Translations under genes and position numbers: made by a program | Shown here: piece after piece, positions 26,698 through 37,300 of the stretch | Position numbering within the stretch: position 1 is the first letter of the stretch | Layout: each line of letters begins with the position of its first letter | The notes under the pieces: generated by a model | The model's database searches: none | Seen by the model: the letters and a program-made list of their open reading frames with translations, nothing else | What the model was told of the DNA's origin: nothing | DNA from: Moringa oleifera | Lineage: Eukaryota > Streptophyta > Magnoliopsida > Brassicales > Moringaceae | Assembly (NCBI GenBank): GCA_021397835.1 | Contig: JAJFZO010000575.1 | Span: forward strand, 1,183,001-1,247,000 | Direction: 5' to 3' | DNA length: 64,000 nucleotides

Positions 26698-29509
26698 AAG
26701 ATCACGCGGGTTTTTGGAGGTCTGAAGTCAGACAAATTCATGGAACTCAGATGGGTCTGGGATTCACAGAAACAGCTGCTCATGTGAGTGATAAAAGTGA
26801 AGAAATTCATTGGGATCCCCTGGAATATACAATACTAACTCTCATTTCATGTATATTGACAAAATCAAATAGGAAAATTTGTGTCCTTGTTCCATACACA
26901 TTCAGCTTGTAATTTGTCTTTGTTAATCCATGTATATTCTGCAGAATCAGATGTTCTCTGCTTGTGTTGAATATGTTAACTCAAAACAGTATAGTTTCAC
27001 AGTTGACGCTCATCTACCTTGTACCAAAGAGAAACCCAAAATGGCTGCAGGAGGAAACAATTGAAATGCCTACAACTTTTTTTGTGCATATCATCCTCAT
27101 CATTGCTAGTATAGTCTGTCTTGATGCTTTCTTCCTCTGACTGGAACAACTTGGCGATTTCTTAGTCCAAAAGATTTCACACTCAAACCTTCAATCATGG
27201 GTTTCGTGTCATTTGTAATCTATAAGTCGTTTTCATGACAAAAGTATGTGCACCTAAAATGACACGTCCCAAAACAAAGTAGGACTTGTCTTCATCGTTA
27301 AGGTAGCAAGCAGCAGGCGACGAAATGACTGCATTAATATTAATGAAATCAAAGCAATCAGATTACCATAAAGTCCTACTTTTGAGCCCACCATATTAGG
27401 GCCACACTCTTTCACTAACTACAAAGTCCTGCATAATGTCCCACAGCAATACCTAGAAGCTAAAATAACTTGCCTTGGGGTGCTTTCTGTTTCGTCCTAA
27501 CAATGAATTGCCTGTGCTAGATCTGGGATATGCTCCTGCCTCATACAAAGTATCTTAACATCCAAGGATCGATAGACTAACTCCCAATGAATACTGAATA
27601 ATGAGATCTTATTACCAGCTGCATCTTCGGCTGGCAATTTCAGGCAGAAGACTTCCATTAGGAAAGCCAGGGGCCTATCGTTCACCAAATTCCAAACCAC
27701 CTTTTTCCCTTGCCTTCTCTATTTCCTCCAGAATCAAGCCAGAGAGAATGCTCATCAATCATTTTTCCCTAAAAACTGTAAATTAGTTTCTCAGGGGTGT
27801 CAAATTTTTTTGCATGATCACCAACAGAATTGATCAGAGGACCAAGTCCATCACTCAAGAAGGAGTACTTCACCTTGCATCACAAGACAGTGCCAATTGC
27901 CTACCAGCTCAGGGAGGAATGAACCTCCCCTGTCTCAAGGATAAATTTGATAAGATCATAGCCCCAAGTGATAAATAACATTAAATAAGATGTTAAAGAC
28001 CTCACCAAGATGAGCATAGGTTGCTACCAAGAAATTACATTCTATTAAAATGCTGAAGCATCAAAGATGAAAGTTGCATACCTATGACATGGCCATGATT
28101 CAGATTCTCAAAGAGGTTGGTCGTCACCTACTCCTATCCTCTAGTAGCAATGAGCAGAGCTCCATTGTAGCACCTCTCATTGATTAACCATGACAATGTC
28201 AGTCAATCGTCAACTATGAGCTTGAAATTTTTGGCTTGACAAAGCATGGCTTACATGCAAACTTTTGTATCCCATCTACACCCCAACCCTTCCTGAACAA
28301 GTATACCCTGAACCTCAAATTTACTAGTTCTCTTTTTTAATCAGATTTCACTGTACTTGTTCTGCTTACCATAAATCCATGTCGCGTAATATTGAAACTT
28401 CTTGTTACACTCAACCCTGTTATTTGATCACTTCAACCAACATTGTAGTCTCCGAGATCATCAGCTCAAGTTGTCTAATATTAACCAAAATCTAAATTCC
28501 AAAAGGACTCTATTCTCCCCTACCTTGACTTAAGAAGGTTCCATCTTCCTCCTCACAATTTCTTCACACTTCCTTCTTTACTCATTCAAGCACCTATTAT
28601 TGATTACAATTCAAGAAGTTTATGCACCTTCGCAGTTTGTGAACATCAAAGAGCCCCGTATCGAAAGGTAAGTGACAAGGATGACCTTGAATAGCAAATA
28701 TCAAGCATGTATAACATGTTATACATTAGATAATCCGCAAATTATAACATAACGATTGGAATGAGGGAAATTTCAGAACTAACATTAATCTACTTATAAA
28801 AGAAACCAAACTAACCTACTCGTTTCTGCAAACATACATGCTAAAGTTATTCATCCATTGGCAGTTTATCTATGCCAGGAGAAAACTATTCATCATGGGT
28901 TATTGGTATCAACCCGATCCGCACCAAGGATAGTGTTCACTCATTTCCCTCATTTAACAGGAGAAACATGGGTACACAATGATCTCATGGCAATTGGGGT
29001 CGTGAAACACATCGATAGAAAAATGAAATCAGCAATTTATGTCCCCTCATTCCTCATGCACCCTACATTTGGCAGAGCACCAGACCATACATGCTGAACA
29101 AGTTGTAAACAGTAGCATACTCATATTATCTCTTAAGACTCACTCTTCTGGCTGCAACTTCCCAAGTCCCCCCCCCCTTTAACTACTTCGTATCTACTGA
29201 GCATTCATATGCAGATATAAATTGCTTAAGCCTCAAAATCTAACTGAATCCAAAACATGATGATACAAAGGGAGAGATCCTTTCCATTGCCGAAGTCAAG
29301 TCTCATCCAAGAAACTCGCATCAACACAAAGCAACCATCAAAAACCCAGTTCAATTACCCGTTCACAAAAAACTAAAAAAAAAACCTAAACCAGCATTAA
29401 AAAATTATTGTTCGCAAAACCTGAATCAGTGACCTGTCTCTTGCTTGGTTTCAGACTAATTAAACTAAAGGACACAAGACAAAAGAAATGACAGATGATA
29501 ACGATGATA
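26698..29509. other. Intergenic, 2.8 kb, no gene supported
   Basis: Base composition is moderate, unlike the AT-rich islands, and several short open frames occur. None has a recognisable domain, and none joins to others by convincing splice sites. It could contain decayed coding or transposon sequence, but I cannot name any. A run of ten C occurs at 29169-29178. The right end holds the 3' UTR of TOM9-2. Confidence 0.45.
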
Positions 29510-29809
29510 TTACTTTTGGGGAGGTGGTGGGCCCATAGGTGGGGCACCGAGAAGGCTGGCCTGCTGGAGCTCGAGGTCGTTGAGCTGCTGCTCGCGGTCC
29601 ATCTCAATGATCAAGGGAACCACCAGGATCAGGAACGTAGTCCCCGCGATCCAGGCTGCCTTTCCGGTGCTGCGGAGCAGCTTCTTCGAGACGAAGACAG
29701 CATCGCACGCGGCTTGCTTGCCGCGAGAAACGATTTGGGAGTTGGTGACCTTAGCGAGGATGCCGGGCTCCGCCTTGGAACCTCCACTTCTCCTAGGATT
29801 CGAGGTCAT
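29510..29809 (-). CDS. TOM9-2: Mitochondrial import receptor subunit TOM9-2 (plant TOM22)
   Basis: This single-exon gene encodes 99 aa, the usual length of plant TOM9. It has a basic N-terminus, the conserved block GILAKVTNSQIVSRGKQAA, then VSKKLLRSTGKAAWIAGTTF and one transmembrane helix at about 51-70 (AAWIAGTTFLILVVPLIIEM). A short tail follows, DREQQLNDLELQQASLLGAP, facing the intermembrane space. Plant TOM9 is a TOM22 that lost the long acidic receptor domain, and this protein shows the same shortening. It acts in the TOM complex of the outer mitochondrial membrane. The start is the only ATG in a suitable place. Three TGGGCY elements lie about 200 bp upstream. Confidence 0.96.
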   Translation of the reverse strand: MTSNPRRSGGSKAEPGILAKVTNSQIVSRGKQAACDAVFVSKKLLRSTGKAAWIAGTTFLILVVPLIIEMDREQQLNDLELQQASLLGAPPMGPPPPQK

Positions 29810-30351
29810 GGTGGTGCTGCCTGTAAGAACCGAGCACCAACTCCTAACTCGACTAGGGAGAAAGAGAGGGTTTTGTGTGGTGAAAGGGGTTTTGGGCAAT
29901 GGTAGCAGCTGGTAACTGGAAATATACTGGTTCACATACAAGTCCCGACGAAGGTTTCGGGCTCTGTGCTTGGGAGACAGTGTAAAGAGGCCCTAACAGC
30001 CAGTCAAAGCCCAACGGCCCATTAAAGCCCAACATCCCAGCTGTCGCTTTCTTCCCTGAAACGCGATCATGATTCCGATCTCAAATCGCCAAACTCCCTG
30101 ACGTGAGGTGCCGGGCCCTCCAGCTACCAAATGTCAGGTTGAGAATCCTTCGACCTTGTTTTCCAAGTCAAGAAACCAGGGTTGGCACACTTTTCCAGTG
30201 CTACCAGGGGCCGTTTCCTCTGTTTCTTTACTGTTCCTCAAGCATAAGTGCATTTAATACGTCCTTTCCCCATGCTCGACTTCTGCCCTTACCTGTTCTT
30301 AAGTCGACTATAGCACAAGAAACCCATACTTGATTTGAATTTGACAGCAGA
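29810..30351. promoter_or_regulatory. Divergent region between TOM9-2 and the small basic-protein gene
   Basis: On the minus strand, toward TOM9-2, three site II elements (TGGGCT, TGGGCC, TGGGCT) occupy 30008-30013, 30016-30021 and 30026-30031. Such TCP-bound elements are known from promoters of nuclear genes for mitochondrial and ribosomal proteins. The right part must hold the promoter and first exon of the plus-strand gene whose start codon begins at 30352. Confidence 0.6.
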
Positions 30352-31735
30352 AGTGAGTTTTCTCTCATGTCTAGCTTTGTGTCTCTTTCTTTTGCCTTTT
30401 GTGACTTTATGTTACTTCACAAAAGGGTTTTTGTTTATACGTTATGCCTCCTTATCTGGGTGACATCTAACTCTTCTTCTTCTTCTCTGTACTTTGGAGC
30501 AAATAATACATAAGCAACAAGGAATTCTTTTTTTTTTCCCTTCAAATCTTCCTTATTCGATCCTCATCTTGTTTCTTTTAAGTTTTCCCCTCACGTGGGT
30601 GGTAGTTGTTTTTCGGATTTTGATCAGCAGAAACACAAAACAGTAGGTTTCTCCACACGAAAGTCAACGTCTGTTTGCGTGCAGTTTATAGGGTTATATA
30701 GAGGTTAATATGTAATCTCTTACAAGGTTCCCATTGTTTTTGAATATATTGAAGTGTATCCAAAGGTGAAGGTGAGAGGAGAAGAAGATGAAGATGATGG
30801 TTTTGGAGAGCCAAAGAGTGGTGGATCCTTGCGGTTCTTGAGAGTCATTGAATATCTGTCTTTACAAGGTCAGATCCTCTTACTCTTCTACCTTACCAGA
30901 CACCCAGTCACCATTACCATGTATTTCAACAAGGATTTCTGATCATCTTGATTTTGCTATGCTGGTTTTCTTGTCTATGTTTCCCATTAAAAAAAAAAAA
31001 AAAAATTATCATTTCAGCTGGTTTTCTTGTTTAATTTCCATTGTAATTCTGCAGCTGAGGAGAACCAAAATTACTGCCCAGCTTCAATCTGTGACCAAAC
31101 TCCAAGGGCCCATGCTCCAAAAGTACTAGCTAAGCATTCTGCTTCTGCATCCAAACGTTAGTTTTCTGCCATGGTTTTCAGCACAACTTAGTTGAGATTT
31201 GCAAGGATTACTGCCTGGGATCAGGATCTTCTCCATCTTTACTTTGTTAAATAGTCAGTTTCAATTTCTTCTCACTGTAACATTCAACATGATAATAAGA
31301 TTTTCTTGTTGAAGACAGTAATGAGCAGCAAACATTCCAGAAAGGATCACAAGCCAAATGCCAGAGCTAGTTCAGTTCTACGGCCTCGAGCAGTCTTATC
31401 CAGCCCTGGTAAATCTGATTCATCTTCATCATCTGTCTCTTCTGTTTTTGTATCCAGCAAGGCTACAGAGAATTCATTAATGTCCTGTTACTCTCCTCTG
31501 ATTTTGGCTCCCAGATAATGACAGGATGATTGGGAGTATAAACAGGTCGTCTTATGAGAAGTCCGCAGCTCTGAAACTGCATGATTTTGAACAGAAAATA
31601 CCTGCAGTAAATGAGGTCGTCCATAGCCAGGTTAAAGCCAAAAGTCCACTGAGTGCAATGAAGAGCTCTGATCTGAAACCCGACGGAATTTGTACTACTA
31701 GAATCCATTGTAAGAAGGTGGCAAGCACACCATAA
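30352..31735 (+). CDS. Small plant protein of unknown function, 175 aa, start codon split by an intron
   Basis: Exons inferred: base 30352, then 30755-30868, 31055-31156, 31319-31408 and 31515-31735, total 528 nt. The 30755 exon is open but has no in-frame ATG; the acceptor at 30754 starts it with TG TAT CCA. A good donor (GCAGAA/GTGAGT) at 30352 supplies the A, so ATG forms across the intron and the protein begins MYPKVKVRGEEDEDDG. The next stretch (SGGSLRFLRVIEYLSL) looks helical. The rest is basic and Ser/Lys-rich, with Cys and Pro early in exon 3 (NYCPASICD), and ends KKVASTP. I recognise no domain, signal peptide or membrane segment. The acceptor at 31318 is the least certain. It could be a nuclear protein, but that is a guess. 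Confidence 0.6.
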
Positions 31736-33051
31736 AGAAATGAAAATGCAGCATTCCCACTATTTCAAGATATGTGCAAGGACTGTATGTAATGGTAAAG
31801 AGTAATAAAGAGAATGATTAACTTTAACCCACACTATGGTTTCATTTAATTATCATATTGGACTATACTTTTTTTTTGCTATTTTAAATTTTTTTATTTT
31901 TAAAAAAATGTTAACATGCAGTAGTTTAATATAATTAATAAATAAATATTATTTTTAAAATTAATGTAAACAATTAATTTTTTAATAAAAATATTAAACT
32001 AAATATTTTTTTAATTTAAATTATTATATTTTGAGTTAATTTTTAATTTTAAATAATTTTTTATTTATGAATTATTATTTTATAATTTTTTAATATAAAA
32101 TTTCAAACAAAAAGTTTTTAACACTCAAAAATTATAAAAAGTTTTTATTATGATCATTTGAATTTTTTTTCCATAAAAAATTTAATTCAAATTTTATCAT
32201 AACATATATTTTAATTTAAATGAAATGTAAATTAAATCAAATTAATATAAAATATCTTAATTTTATTAAATAATTTAGATAATTTTAAATTAAATAAAAC
32301 TAAATATCAAATGCTTCAATATATAAAGTAAAAAATAACATTATTAAAAAAATTAATAATTTTTTAGCAAATTAATAAAAGACAAAGTGAGTCTTCTAAC
32401 CTAACAAGACAAATCAATTTTAAACGGATTTTATATAAGTCAGCCTAATAAATTTTATATAAATAAATTTAATAAATGATTTATTTATTGTTTAAAGTAA
32501 ACAACATAAATAAATATGTTATATCATACCAAATAAAACAGTAATATAAATAATATGAAAATTATTAATTAAAAATGTCAAACGTCTAAAGTATTGAATA
32601 TGATAAATTTAATACATCTTTTATGTGCAATATTAAAATATAATATATATTATTATTTAATTATAAAATAAATTTTAACATATAAATAAATGATATCAAT
32701 AAAAAATATTTATCTAATAAAATAGAAGAAGACATTCATATAAAAAATAAATTAACTGACAATTAATGTATAAATTTTAAAATTGCATTACATAAAATAT
32801 TTGATTTTTCAGTATAACAATATACTGAAATTTCATATTTTTTATAAAAAATATAATTTTATATATGTAATGTACATATTTTTGAAAATTTATGTTATAT
32901 GGTATCTATAGTAGAAATATGCAACTTTAATTGTCGGAAATTAAATAAAAAAATTAATTTTAAAAACCATCCAACTCATGCTAATAGGAGAATTAATGAA
33001 CTAATTTAAACTGAGATTGGAGGATCATTAAATTTCCAAACCGATTTGAAG

Positions 33052-33066
33052 TGGGCCTAAGGCCCA
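33052..33066. promoter_or_regulatory. Inverted pair of site II elements
   Basis: TGGGCC and GGCCCA face each other with three bases between them, making a near-perfect palindrome. It lies about 230 bp upstream of the PRP39 TATA box. TGGGCY elements are bound by TCP factors in plant housekeeping promoters. Confidence 0.5.
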
Positions 33067-33180
33067 AAAAGAAAGCAAGTCAAAGAGGAGTGGAGACTGG
33101 ACCTCGAAACAGAAACAAGAAGCTTCTACACTCTATGGAATGGAAGCCTTAATGCATGGCTTCAGTTCATTGCTTCCAGC

Positions 33181-33186
33181 CACGTG
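33181..33186. promoter_or_regulatory. G-box CACGTG
   Basis: A perfect CACGTG core (context GCCACGTGG) lies 109 bp upstream of the TATA box of PRP39. G-boxes are sites for bZIP and bHLH factors. Confidence 0.5.
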
Positions 33187-33294
33187 GTATATGAATCCAA
33201 CGGTTCGGATCAAATTATCCATCCAGACCTCTCAATGGTCGAGATTCAATCACCGCACCACCAAAGTAAAACCGCCACCATCCATGCTCTCCCG

Positions 33295-33302
33295 TATATA
33301 AA
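33295..33302 (+). promoter_or_regulatory. TATA box of PRP39
   Basis: TATATAAA lies in a GC-richer context (CCG before, CCCC after). It is followed about 30 bases later by a CT microsatellite that probably marks the start of the leader. Confidence 0.65.
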
Positions 33303-33330
33303 CCCCACGCCAGAAAAGATGCCCTACCTC

Positions 33331-33355
33331 TTCTCTCTCTCTCTCTCTCTCTCTC
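33331..33355 (+). repeat. CT microsatellite in the PRP39 leader
   Basis: About twelve CT units lie directly downstream of the inferred transcription start. CT repeats are common in plant 5' leaders and can act as GAGA-type elements on the other strand. Confidence 0.7.
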
Positions 33356-34317
33356 GGTTTTTTTAGTTTCCCCACCAAAAATTTCCTAACACGAAAAAGA
33401 GCTCCAAATAAAGTAAAGAACTCTTCTAGCTCAGGAGGCAAATCCTGGAACCTCCTGCAGACGACGCCGTCTCTTAGCTTCTGGGTACTTTGCCTCCCAT
33501 TTCGCTCTCTTTCTGCCATGGTTATTGTAGTTTGTGTTTCTTAATCGGACTTCGGACTTCAGTGCACGTCACAGCTTGGAACTAGGGTTTGTGCTTTTTT
33601 TTCCTTGACTAATTTGGTGATGTCCTTTTCGTCTAGGAGATTTGGATCTGATGTTAGTTTTATGCAGCATGAGTTAGTTTATTTTATAGATTTATCTTTT
33701 TGTTTCTTTTTTTCTATCTTTATGCTATGCAAAACGTTTTAATTTGCCTATTGGTTTTTTGCTCAGGAATAGTTAGGTGGTATATATGATACTCTGGATA
33801 GTTGTTTTGTGGTTATTTACCTGTAGGTACAGAGAGAGTGCTTTTCTTTTTCATTTTTCTGAAAATTAGTAATCATAGATGCATTAGCTGTTCCTCATTT
33901 CGAATGGAACTATTATTTAAGCTATAGTGACTATATGTGAATTTTCGTGAATGGTGCTTTTTTATGTTTAGTTTATTATCCTATCTCCATTTGTATTTGG
34001 AGGCTCTCCTAAAGGTAGAGTAGCGTTTCAGTTCTGAGATATTATTGTGGGGACTGGAGTATAAATTTTATGAAATCCACAGTGTTGGTACTTATGATCA
34101 GAAGTTGTTACTGTTCTGTCATAGCAGAACATCCTTTTTGCAAGCTAATCGTCGTGAGAATAACTGAAGCTAAAAATAGAATGAGGCAACAGAAGCCTAA
34201 CCGTTCCTGAAATGGACTGTTAATTTATGGATGTTCTTTTGTGATTTTGTGATTCCATTATTTATGGCAGACATCTTATTTATACTCCTGCAGATTATAA
34301 GATAAAGGTAAAAATCC

Positions 34318-37300
34318 ATGGGAGACAGTGAGACAGCAGTTGCTGAGACATCTGCGGTAGTGGGCTATACATCTGCAGGTTACGCATCAATTGCCTACAC
34401 TGAGGCAAACTCAAATGTTGCTCCCAGTACTGATTCTTCTGGACCCGAGACTACTGGATATTTTGGTGCATGTGTAGCTCCTGCAGATGCAACTCATGCA
34501 AGTTCTGATTTATGTGAAGGAAATGCCTATGGTACTGGTCCCAATTCTGCTGTGCAAGAACCTCAAAATAATATGACACATGAGAATAAGCCTGACTCTG
34601 AAAATGTCGCTGGCTTTGAAAGTGCGTCTATGGTTTCGTCTAAAGCTGCTGGTTATAATTCTACCATAAATGGAAACATTATTAATGAAGCTGGAAATGC
34701 TACATTGGTTGAGAATGGAATTTCGGCAGATAATGTGAATGGAGCTTCAGCAGCGCCCGAGTTTGTGGATGGCTCTGGTAGTCTTCTCTGGCTTAGTCAT
34801 GACAGACTTGTAGTGAATATGATGAATCAGTAACATTTGCATGTGTTAATCTAGCTTTTTTTTTTTTTTTAAAAAATAATGGGATGGAAGTGTTGATCTA
34901 GCATTTTCTTTTTTTGGATAGAAGTGTTGATCTAGCTTTTTAATTTATAATGTAAAGGGAATCATGAGTCAGTCAAGCATTACTTAGATAACCAACTAGG
35001 AGGTGTACCACTTATTCTCCTTTTATCTTCCTCTGTGTTTGTATTTTAACTTTTGCAATGTTACGGCTATCCTCTTGGCCCCTTAACCCTTCTACATCTT
35101 GAGCTGATGGCCAAAGGCTATCCAAATGGGGTACTAAATGCTGTCTGAACTAACCTTTCCCCATTTATAATAGAACCGGATGTTAGAATGTTCATGCGAG
35201 CCCTTTAAATTGCTTTACACCTCTGAATCATGCGTTCCTATTGCCACCATCTGCTATACTTAGTTATTTCGGCCTAGTTTCACTTCTGTTTAACATCACT
35301 TTCGGAAGCAGCTAGACATTAGTATGTGTAATTGCCGAATATTTATTGTCCCTTCCTTCTTTCAATTTGAACTTTGTATTTATTGTTAGTTGTTCTATTT
35401 GAGGATCTCATTGATTTCCTTTTAAAATATGAAATATGTCTTTATTTGCTACTTTTTCTCCTGCCATGATGATTTTAATCGCGGGATTGCATATTTTTAT
35501 GTCGAAAGATTTTTATCGATAGATTTTTATCGTTGTCTCGGTTACCTGTAGTGTCAGCTATGTCAGGTGAAGAGGATCGTTTATGGAGCATTGTGAGAGC
35601 TAATTCTTTAGATTTTAATGCATGGACTGCTTTGATTGAAGAGACTGAGAAGGTGGCAGAGGTATGTATGCTTGAATTTTCATAACATCGGTGTTGATTG
35701 TGCTTATTCTCCTAGTTTCTCTTCGTTTTGTTATGTAGCAAATGGTTTACATATATAGTTTTAAGTTTTTATGTTTCTAAGCTTTTTTCATCTTGAAATT
35801 TAATTAGTGTTTTCAATGCCAATGGATATTTGAATGTAGAGTTCACGAGGACAAAAAGTTCGAAATCCTCCAGTTACTATTGATTGCTTTAAGTCAAGTC
35901 AATATAGAATGAACTGAGGGATAAACCTCCTGCTAAGAAAAAGAGAAGCAGAAGTTTTACTTCTGTTAAGCACTCTTTTTCTTGAATAATGTCAGTCAGT
36001 TTCATTGTTATTCGATTCCTACACTTATAGAGGTCGAAACTACAGGTTGGTTACTGGATGCCAATCATATGAATCAATAAGGATGGGTCAATGGGGAAAC
36101 TTAGGAGATGAGTTCAAAAACCTCTTGTTAGATGGGAGATTGTGAGGCAACCAGTGTGTAATAGCAGACTTGGGGTTAAACCCTTATCTTTTTTTTAATA
36201 AGGCCTTCTTAGGGAAGTGGCTTTGGAGATCCATGGTGGAGGAAGGATGTCTATGGAGAAGGGTGGTGGGAGCAAAGTATGGGGCAATGGGAGGGGGGAA
36301 ATAAAAGCTATGGTTCCAGTGTATGGAGAGCCATTAGAAAAGGGTGGGAGGAGTTCTTACCATTTGTGAGATTCAAGATTAGGAGGGTCAATGGTGAGGA
36401 AGTAGCATGGGAGGTGGGTTTAGGGGGGATGTTCAGGTTTGGAAAGTGGGAATGGTAGGGCAGTTTTAGGTGCATATTTATAAGGTAAAACCAGATTTGA
36501 GAAAGAAGGATGAGGTGGTTTGGAGTGGGTATTAGGTGGGGAAGTTCTCCGTAAAGCCCTTCCTTAAGAAGATTGAGGATGACCAGGAAAGGGAGGTGGA
36601 CATAGGACTTCTTTGGAAATTAATATGGAAGGCAGGAGCATCTATGAGGTGCCATTTTGTGCATGGGGGGCAGCTTGGGCCAGGTCTCTAACTCTTGATA
36701 ATCTGCAGAAAAGAGGTCTCACATCACTGAACAAGTTTTTCTTATGCAAAGAACTGGAAGAGACTGTGAACCATGTGCTGATTTGCTGCCGCTAGGTTAG
36801 AGGGTTATGGGAGAGTGCGTTGTGTGTGACAGGTCAAGTTTGGGTGATGGCAGGACCAGTGGCAAATGAGCTAAAGGACCTGGGCAGGTTGGAATGCAGG
36901 GTTTACAAAGAAGGCTACTGCGTTGATTCCGCTCCTTGTTTTGTGGCTAGTGTGGGGGGCCTTTGGAGGGAGAGAAACACCCATTAGGGTGGTTTGGGAC
37001 AACCGGCTTATATACCTTTTAAGTTGTGGGTAACGGGGGAACTTTTTGTAAATGATGAGGACTTTGTAGAGTTTATAGATGCTTTCACTTTTAGATAGGA
37101 GCTAAATCATTTATGTACATGGGTGGCACTCCCTTGGTGCCTTATAGATAACATATATTTTGGTTTTTGATTAAAAAAAAGGATGAATCAATCAAGCATC
37201 TAAGTTGTTTATTCATTCAATTTAATAAGGTTGTTACTAGTAACAAATACAGTTCAAATGGAAACTGAAATTACTAAATGAGGCTACAAAGAAAGGCTAG

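Larger units (their letters stand above)
31736..34317. other. AT-rich spacer, PRP39 promoter and 5' UTR
   Basis: About 31850-32990 is extremely AT-rich and carries no coding signal. From 33040 the composition becomes normal and promoter signals for PRP39 appear. The transcript leader starts near 33325 and probably contains an intron that ends at an acceptor close to 34293 (CTGCAG), 20-odd bases before the ATG. Confidence 0.6.

Noticed and set aside
27497..27700. Minus-strand 67-codon frame, reminiscent of a decayed PPR protein end
   Set aside because: The resemblance is vague, neighbouring frames are full of stops, and no diagnostic PPR motif is present.
28858..29097. Plus-strand 79-codon open frame
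   Set aside because: It has no ATG-linked exon structure, no domain and no composition typical of coding sequence.
29495..29915. Two plus-strand frames over 100 codons
   Set aside because: They are antisense shadows of TOM9-2, whose minus-strand protein is clearly conserved.
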